A DNA stretch of 64,000 nt from Holothuria scabra (lineage: Eukaryota > Echinodermata > Holothuroidea > Aspidochirotida > Holothuriidae). Below, in pieces: positions 27,901 through 36,900 of this stretch. Numbering within the stretch: the first letter of the stretch is position 1; each line of letters begins with the position of its first letter. Made by a program: the position numbers and the translations under genes. The notes under the pieces are model-generated. The model was not told the origin of the DNA, did no database searches, and saw only the letters and a list, made by a program, of their open reading frames with translations. The DNA is taken from NCBI GenBank assembly GCA_037179385.1, contig CM074195.1, forward strand, positions 30,522,222-30,586,221, read 5' to 3'.

Positions 27901-30900
27901 TTGTGTCACATTTGTGATGGTAAATTCACAAAATGATCTCCTTAATGAGGCCCTTCTGTGACCAAGCCAGGTTTTAGTTTCATTAAAGTCTTGAGCAGAT
28001 CTAAAAGAGGTACGACCGAGAGGCCAATGAACCTTTTTTAAAGAAAGTTACAAAATGTTTCGAACAGGTCTTGTATAATACTGGCTTTTTTTTTTTTTTT
28101 TTAAAGTGCCCACTTTGGAATCATAGCAACCCAATATGCCCATTGCAACCCCATTTACAACACTCTATTGCATGAAAATTCCATAAGAGAAATCAATTTG
28201 AAAGTCATCACTTGCAAATTTAAGCCCCAATGGATTACATTTTACATAAATACAATTTTAGAGCTAGGAATTTAGCATAGTAGTTCCATTTATATTGTTA
28301 ACCATCTTAAATCTGTCTTTAAGTAGAATGATATATTTTAAGTGGAGTGATATATTTTAATTTCTTTCTTACTGTGTCAGTGCTTTTGGAAGTTTCACAT
28401 TTTTTTAACAGGTGTCTTAGTGTTTTAATTAACATACCTTGTTATCTCTTGGAAATAAGCCTGCAAAGATTTTATGAGATAAGAAGTTTTCTGACTAAGG
28501 GGAGAAACTTTTACACTTAACTTACCAACAACCAGATGAAGCCTCTAAAATGTTTATTAATAGTCTACAAAGAATAGACCATTGCTCTGAACAAGCGTTT
28601 ACATGTGAAGTAAAGGTTAAACTCTCTCCTTACAATACATCAAAAACAATAAAAAAGGAGGTCCTTTTTATTACAAATCTTTCCTTACAATACATCAAAA
28701 CAATAAAAAGAGAGTTCCTTTATATTACAAATCTCTTTACAATACATCAAAAAAAAAAAAAAGGAGTTCCTTTATATTACAAATCTTTCTTTACAATACA
28801 TCAAAACAATAAAGAAGGATATCCTTTATATTACAAATCTTTCTTTACAATACATCAAAACAGTACAAAAGGATATCCTTTATGTTACAAATCTTTCCTT
28901 ACAATACATCAAAACAATAAAAAAGGAGTTCCTTTATATTACAAATCTTTCCTTACAATACATCAAAACAATAGAAAAGGAGTTCCTTTATATTACAAAT
29001 CTTTCCTTACAATACATCAAAACAATAGAAAAGAAGTTCCTTTTTATTACAGATCTTTCCTTACAATACATCAAAACAATAAAAAGAGATTTCCTTTATA
29101 TTACAAATCTTTCCTTACAACAGATCAAAACAATAAAAAAGGAGTTCCTTTATATTACAAATCTCTCCAAAGTATATCTTTGATTGAGTAATCTATGTGT
29201 TTTTAACTCTCTCACTCACTTTATTTATGAAATATTAACCAAACTTATTTTTTCACTGGATTTATCTTTCCTAACCCCTCTAACGTTGATGTTAACTAAA
29301 TGTTTGGTTACATGGGATGTAAGGGTGAATTTTGTATACACTTGCTTACTGTTGATAATCTGCATTCTGCATGAAAATTAAGTGATGTGTATTAATCAGG
29401 TATTAAACTTGTTTTATTTTTGTATTGTTGTATTGTTAGTATTATTAAACCATAGATTTCATTTCTTAAAGATATGCAAGGTGTTAAGTCACAAAACGAA
29501 AAAGATATTAGACCTTTTTTTTTAATAAAGGACTTTAAACAAGTCTAAAAGTGTTGTAACATAGCTATGATAGGACCATGAAGAAGTTAGTTCTTGTGTG
29601 TTGTTGTTTACTCCAATTATTGATTAAGATTGCCAAAACAAAATGATACTGTTGAAAATTCATCATTTCTCCAAATTTGTTTTTAATTTCACAAGTAACA
29701 CAGAATGAAACAAAACAATTAAGTTTTTTAAACAACCAAAAAAAGGAATAAATTATGAATTGTGCAAATTGAAAACATGCCCTTCTGGCTTTTGAACAGA
29801 CTTTATAGTTGGCCCAATTGCAAAAAATAGCCTTTTGCTGAAATACATATGTTTATACTATACAAAGTGTAGCTATGATTTTGTTGGAATTTGTGCAGTT
29901 AAAATTTTTTTGTCATATGGGTGTTACCTAAACATTTTGCGAGAACTTCTTTATGAAACTTTTCTCAGCAATTTGGAGGTGATTGTGTTTACTTCAAAGA
30001 ATGGAAATACTCTCCCAAGGTACTATTTGACAACCGTTAAGAATAAGTTAAAGTGTTAATGTACGGAGACAACAGAGCAGAAATTGCATGGTCATACTTT
30101 TTTCACAGTTACAATTTAGAGCCATTTAATTTAATGCTTTGTTTTACCCATTATGAGTATACAATTTAGGGTGATATTTCAGCTGAGAATAGTGTTCATA
30201 AGAATCCAAGTTAATATTTTTATTTGTCCAAATATCTCCACGGGACCACCTTGCAAAATTTGTATATTTTGTAGAAAGTAAGATAAAGAAATTTGGAAGA
30301 GGGAAGGGGGGCAGGTTACCATACCATTTTGAAGGTGCACCAGTAAAAGAAATCTTGGGTAATAGGTTATTAAGGTGTACCTTAAGTCAAAACATTCAAA
30401 AATATGTATTGAAGACCATGAAAAATAAATTCTAACAGTTCAACTCCCATCTTCGTAGGACATTCCTGAGCTGAGATATAAAATGTTGAAGTTTATTCAC
30501 TCAAATTAAAATGGTACATTGTGCAATAATTTCTGATGTCATTCTTGTACTACTCAAATTACAATCTTTGTATTTCTTTGTTTTTCCGAACATTACGGCA
30601 CCTTTTACCAAGGTGTGATAGCACTCTTACTCTTATGAGGTGATGTAATTAATTAAACCCTCCTTGTGCAACATGCTATGCAAGCAAACAGGAAGTGTTC
30701 AAGGTCATAAAAACATTTTTAATTTTAAAGGGAAACAAAGCATGTTATGTGAGTTGTACAACAAGAAAGTTACAAATTATTATGCAATCGACCAATCTGT
30801 TTTAAGAGAATTAACTTCAACATTTTATATTTCAGCTCAGGAATGTCATATGAAGATGGTAGTTGGACTGTTAGAATTCATTTGTCTTTCTCTTAAATAT

Positions 30901-33900
30901 ATATTTTTGAATTTTTTGACTTTAGGTACACTTTAAGTCTCCTCCATGTTAATGAAGTTGAATAGACCTTTACTGGAATTAAAGCAGTTTAAGTAGATCA
31001 TATAATATACTTATGAAGGTTAGGGAGCACAGCTTTTTCTAGTCCCCAGCGGTTGGCAGTGCCCAGTGTGCCCCTTCTGAATATTCTGAACAACCCTGTG
31101 ATCACAAGCAATCCACTGGGTAGGATATTAAATGAGGTAGCCATGGGTGGAGACTACAAGCAGGGAACAATAGCCTTTCATTCCAGCACAGCTGTTGAGC
31201 TTATTTTCCTATTTGTGCACACAGTTAAAATGGCCATATTACTCCCTTGTCTGCCAACTGCTGGGGACTAGAAAAGCGTTACTCACTAATCTAATAGCAT
31301 TATTAGCAGGGGTTCTGCTCGAAACACAATGTTTTTTTTTTTGGGGGGGGGGGGATTGATTACTGTTTAACTGTACATCCAAATTGATTCTGTTCTAGGT
31401 TAAAGTTACCAGTTGTTTCAAGGCTCCTGTAAGGTGCAATATGAAGGATTTTAAAAGCCATTTATTTGTGTAAGTTCAAATATTGCTGAAAAAGTGTCCT
31501 CTCTTTAAAAAAAGAAACCTAGATATTAACATCTTTTAAAATCTTCATGGAAATGAAAAGAGGGAGATTTTACCCACATTTTTGGAAACTTTTGGGAATC
31601 CCCCTTTCCCCCCTCTACCAGAAACACTGAATAGGGTGTATCAGTACTCTCTCTGATGTCTTGTTCCATAATGAAGCCTTTATTTGACATCAACATCAAA
31701 TCAACCATTTGGAAACTTTCCAGAAGTATCCAAATTTCTTTATAGGAAGGATAAATGTAGTTCTTATTTTGATCACCTTGCCTGATTTTTCCATCTACAG
31801 GGCGACATGTCACAACTAAATTTGAATCAGAATTTTTCTGTCGGAGGGGTGCGTGATTTCTCCCAGTTGTCGAGGAAAGCTGCAATCACTGATGGTCTGG
31901 TTGGAGCTGTTAAAAGGGTGAGAATAATATCTGCCTTTGTTTGAATATTCCACACTTCATTATGCATTTATCTTTTGTAACACCCACCTTCTTAAAGGCC
32001 TTTTTCTCTCTCCCGAAACTACAACATCTGCAGAAATGAACAGAAATTCTCAGTTGGCATAGCTTTTTGATTGACAGCAAGTTAAAATAATACAAATTAC
32101 TGTAGTTCATATTAAACAGCATGTATGGTACTGATAGTCTTTTGATTACACATTGGGGTCTTGTAAACCTACCCTGAAGCAATAAACTTAGATTTTGTCT
32201 GGATGGGAATGATTTTCTTGCAGTTGTAGTTTAGGCCCAGTTCTCTCACCCCAAACAGTACCAATTCTCCTAACCTTCTTACTGAAGCCCCTCCCACATC
32301 CTCCAAATACAATCTCATTTTATTGCTTCAATGTGAGTATAGAAAAACTCAATTTACATTTAATCAAAACACTCTCAGTACTGTTCATGCTGTGTAACAT
32401 AAGCTTTGGCACTCTGCATTGTTTGAATTAGCTGTCAATCAAAGAGCTGAGCCAATTGAGAATTTTGGTACCCCCATACCAAAATTGTAGTTTGGGGGAA
32501 GAGGTTTGGCCCTTTAAGTAAGTAGGTTAAGAGAACTTAACTGTCTAGGCTGAGAGGATTAGACCTTTACTTTAAACCACTGCAAAGATTGGTCAATGTT
32601 CCTTGATTTTTAAACAGTTTTGAACATTGACGTAGACCTTTGTTGAGCAATTGACCCCACATTTCATAGACCGTGATGCATCATTTCATGTAAAATATGA
32701 TGAACGACGTGGCATGTATTAGCTTGCGCTGATGCAACACTTGAATAACTTTGGCTTACCCCTGCATCAGGACTTGGATGAATGTGTGCAAATTGACCCC
32801 TGCTAAGGAGTCGGGGGTGTATTTTACAACTGGTAAGTGCAGAACTTCATGCATTCATGCCAGTCTAATCTGACAGCCAGTGCATAGAAGAACAGTGTCT
32901 GCCTGATTGCTATAATAATTAATATTACCTGTATCCAAATTTCTCATTTCTGGCAAAAAATGGATGCCTGTTTGAACCCTGCATGCACTCCCCATTAGAG
33001 AAGATGTTTATCGTAGACTTAGTGCACCTCAACTCATTATATAAAGTCCAGAGGAGCTCTCCTAAAATGTAATTGACTTTTGGGGGGTTATTCTTGAGTT
33101 ACATACTTTTTGCTGTATCGTATTGCATTTGCTGAATGTAAAGTTCATGATGTTATCACCCTTCCTCAAATCACTGTGTGATTTTTCACACACCTAGAGG
33201 AAGATGGCAGCTCATATAAATGTATTAATGTTTAAAAAACAGCCCACCTACCACTCTCCTTAGTCTCATGAGGAGTGTGATTTAGCCTACCTGGAAATTC
33301 TAAAAATCAAGGCCTGATCAAAGAAATGATGCAGTTAAATCACTGTCCCCTTCTATTCCAATCTTACCAGGTGGTGATCAATGGAGAAGAGTACGTTAAC
33401 CTGATGGAGGATGCCTTGTATCAGGTTAACATCAAAGAGTACATCCCAGGGCCCTGCAAGGCACATCCATGCATGCCTGGTTTCTTATGTGATGTGGAGG
33501 ATGGATCATGTGTTTGTCCAGAAGACCTCATTCAAGTTGGAGATAAATGCATGTCTGGAGGAATGACTACTGGAATGGGTAAGTAGGAGACATCAGAAAT
33601 GGGTTAGGAAAGAAGCAAAAGGAATGGGTAATAGGAACAGCAACACTGGGTAAGGAGGAGGCAACATGGCATGGGTTAGAATGGGACATTGTAGGTTAGT
33701 AGGGAACATTAGGAATGGGTAAGGAAATATACAAAAGAAGTGGGTAAGGAGGGATAGCAGCTTCGGGCAAGGACACATATTGAGTGTGGGTTAAAAGGGG
33801 TCATCAAGATAAGGGGAGGAGGGTGCAACAACAAGGGTGTGTTAAGAGAGCAGGGATGTGCTAGGTTAGGATTCTAGTAATAGTTGAGGGGAGAAAAACA

Positions 33901-36900
33901 GCAGTGAGAAGAGACAATAAAAATAGATGGGGGGTGGGGCAACGGAAATGGGTTAAGTGAGAGACAAAGGCTGAGGTAATTTGGGGGACACAGATAGTGG
34001 AAGTTGATTGAACAACAAGAATATGTAACCAGGGAACCCAAACAAGGACTGAAATATTATTGTTTGGAAATATCATGAAGGGAAAAGTGATGTATGTGAG
34101 TTAAAGCTGTCACAGTATTGCCTCCAGAGAAACTATAAAAATGTAAAAGTCTTTCATTATTTGATTGAATGTAGTGTTAAAGGGATTGTTATAAGTCTCA
34201 AGGAGCTACTAGGCTGCAAATTCAATGATGAAACCATATTTAGGGAGGAATGATTTGTCAATGCAAGTTTGTCTTTGGTAATTTGTAAGTTAATGGAGGT
34301 TACTAGGTTATGGGCCACATTTTTCCATTTTTATCTCATCAGCAATAACCACAGTTCCTACAAAGAAGCAAACAGAGGTGACTCATGTCAGGATGGGTGC
34401 CAGTATGAGGGCAGAGGAGGAAGATATGGTTACAGATGGAGATATGATCACCAAGGTGATGGAAGTAGAAAGCACATACCCCATGGTACCATCCATGATG
34501 GCCTCTCCTCCAGGTCCAATGCCAACGGATAAGATGGATATGGAAACAGACAAAATGGAAGATATGGCAACCGTCACTGATGAGGACATGATGGAAGGAG
34601 CAGATACAACCACGATGAAGGCTGTTAGAATGACATCTGCCATGCACATGGTTTCTGAAGAGGTTGGGGAACAAGGCAGGACATCACCAAAGATGATGAC
34701 CCCTAAGGGTTTTGTATCCAAGGGCATGACACCAAAAATTATGGAAGGCACAGAAGGTGTGACGGATGAAATGGACATGATGAGTACAATGGGTGGTGAC
34801 ATGGGTACTGATGAAATGATGGGTCCCTCTAAATTGATGACAACCCTTATGAAGATGGCTACAGATATGGAGAAGTCAGAAACAAAGGCAATGATGACAG
34901 AGATGATGGATACCTCCAGCATGAAGGACATGAAAGGTTCTAGTATGGCATCAGAGAAATCTAAGGACATGTCCTCACCATCCCCAGTTCACATGACACC
35001 TTCAGAAGATGCTGGGATGTCAGCTACTCCAACAGCAGGAATGACCATGACACCTAAGAAAACAATGCCAACAACAAGCTTCCCACCACCCCCACCCATG
35101 ACTACCACAGCTCCACCAAGAATGAGTAGCAGCTCTACCATGCAACCCAGGGCGACAACAGAGAATAGTGCAGTTTCTACGACAACAGAGTCAATCAATG
35201 TTAATGCACCAGTGTCTTTCACAGGAACAGAGCAATTCACCTATAATAATTTGATCACTTCACAGTAAGCCCTCTTTTGCTTTGTCTTATATAGCCTGTT
35301 ATTTTATTTTGGGAGGAGGGTAGGGGGTTTGAGTGGGGGGGGGGTTGGAGGGATTATGGAGTGAAGTTGTTAGCAAAACTGAGACCTATGATCTACATTG
35401 TAAGTAAACTTATATACAGCAAAGTAAAGAATGGAAGCATTGGGGCTCCCTCTCAGGTAACATACAAGTGCAAATTTCCTTGAGCTTGAGAAATTTTTGC
35501 TTGAGAATTCTCCTCTCTCTCTTGAGATTTAGAATTTGTTCTGATCATGAGGCCATAGAAGTACAGCCATTGTTTGGCGGAAACATATCCAAAATAATAG
35601 AGCTAAAATGCCTCTGTCCTCTCTTGCCGAGAAATGACACTTCCCTGACCTTACCACTGACACCAGTAGATGTGGAAAGTTAATTAGGTTGGTAAAGTGT
35701 GAAGGGTTAGTATAGACATAAAGCTGCATTGATGTATGTTAACACAGTCCAGTAGAAACAGGTAAAATTGTACTGTATATATATTGGTAGGCGGCCTGTG
35801 GCCATTGTTCCAGATCAATGACTTTTGCTAAGACATTCAAACTTTGTGCAAACAGTCAAGTTTTGTAATTTACATGCAGCTATATACTGATAGCTTTTAT
35901 TTGGTATGCCTGAGAAACCAGAGAGCTCGCGGAGTCTATGAGAACCAGTTCAGATGTGTGAGGCTCCGGTGACTTTGAAGGTCAGAAGTACCTGAAAGGG
36001 GAGGAGTGGTTGTGACCTGGTGGTATTGGTCAGAGAGGGTACCTGATTCATGATTGCCACTTGCAGTCACCTTTTCATGGCATGGATGGTTCGTTTAGTG
36101 ATTGTTTAATGGTCGTGACAATGTGAATGTTTTACTTGCCCATAGAGTCAGTTTCAATATTGGTAGGAGTGTATGGTCAAGTTTTAGTGTTGTCCTACCA
36201 TTGTGCTGTAAAATTAAGGTTTGGTGTACCTTTAAAGAGGCTTATTGAGTTGATATCTATAACTTAATGAGAGTCTAAAAGGGTCACTACCACATAACAA
36301 TGCTTATAGCTAGCATAACAGGTCAAGTTTTAAGTCCAAAAGTCACAGAAAACGTTAAAATTTGGACTTTCCTAGTGTCCTGACTTGTAATGGTTTTGCA
36401 CATAATTTGAAAAAATGTCTGGTCACGAATTTTCGAAAACCGACTTGAACCGTTAAGTACACACTCATGAAACAGTTATTTGTATGTAAGGTATTGGTAT
36501 TGTGTAAGATTGACCATTTGTCATTGGTATGTGAAGAAAACTTAACAGGTTTGGAAAAAATTGTTGAATTTAATGAACCAACTCAATGAGCCGCGTTTGG
36601 AACTGGGTCTTCATGTTCATTTATCATAGTTACTTTTTGCTACATTATTTCAAACAACATTATTCATCTTCATAAATACTTTCTCTGGAAGTCCTTTTAG
36701 TCTATTTCACTCCTCCATTAAGTTTTATAGATTCTCCTTTATTATTTATGGGACAGTTGATGTATGTAACATTTTATTTTTGCTCTCCTTTCCTTTTCAG
36801 GAATAAAGCCCAGTTTAATAATGCCTTTAAGGTATCCATCAGAACGGAAGAGGAACAAGGACTGATTATGTGGAATGGTCCAGTTGATTTCATTGGCTTA

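Larger units (their letters stand above)
23677..31800 (+). other. agrin y-site intron (8.1 kb)
   Basis: The largest intron in the window, lying at the y splice site of LamG2. It holds two candidate microexons (26062 and 26975), a repeat copy (about 26585-26830), a 54-bp minisatellite (28624-29168), a TIR element (31023-31281), and A and G runs. Other short AG...GT pairs were checked and most break the frame. Confidence 0.7.

Noticed and set aside
28550..29191. 213-codon open frame
   Set aside because: Produced by a 54-bp tandem repeat with a period divisible by three; no splice or domain support.
30841..30858. 18-nt frame-preserving segment in the y-site intron
   Set aside because: Weak donor (ATG|gtagtt) and poor acceptor context compared with the two listed candidates.
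34383..34970. 195-codon open frame on the minus strand
   Set aside because: It is antisense to the Met-rich agrin exon and open only because of the skewed codon content there.
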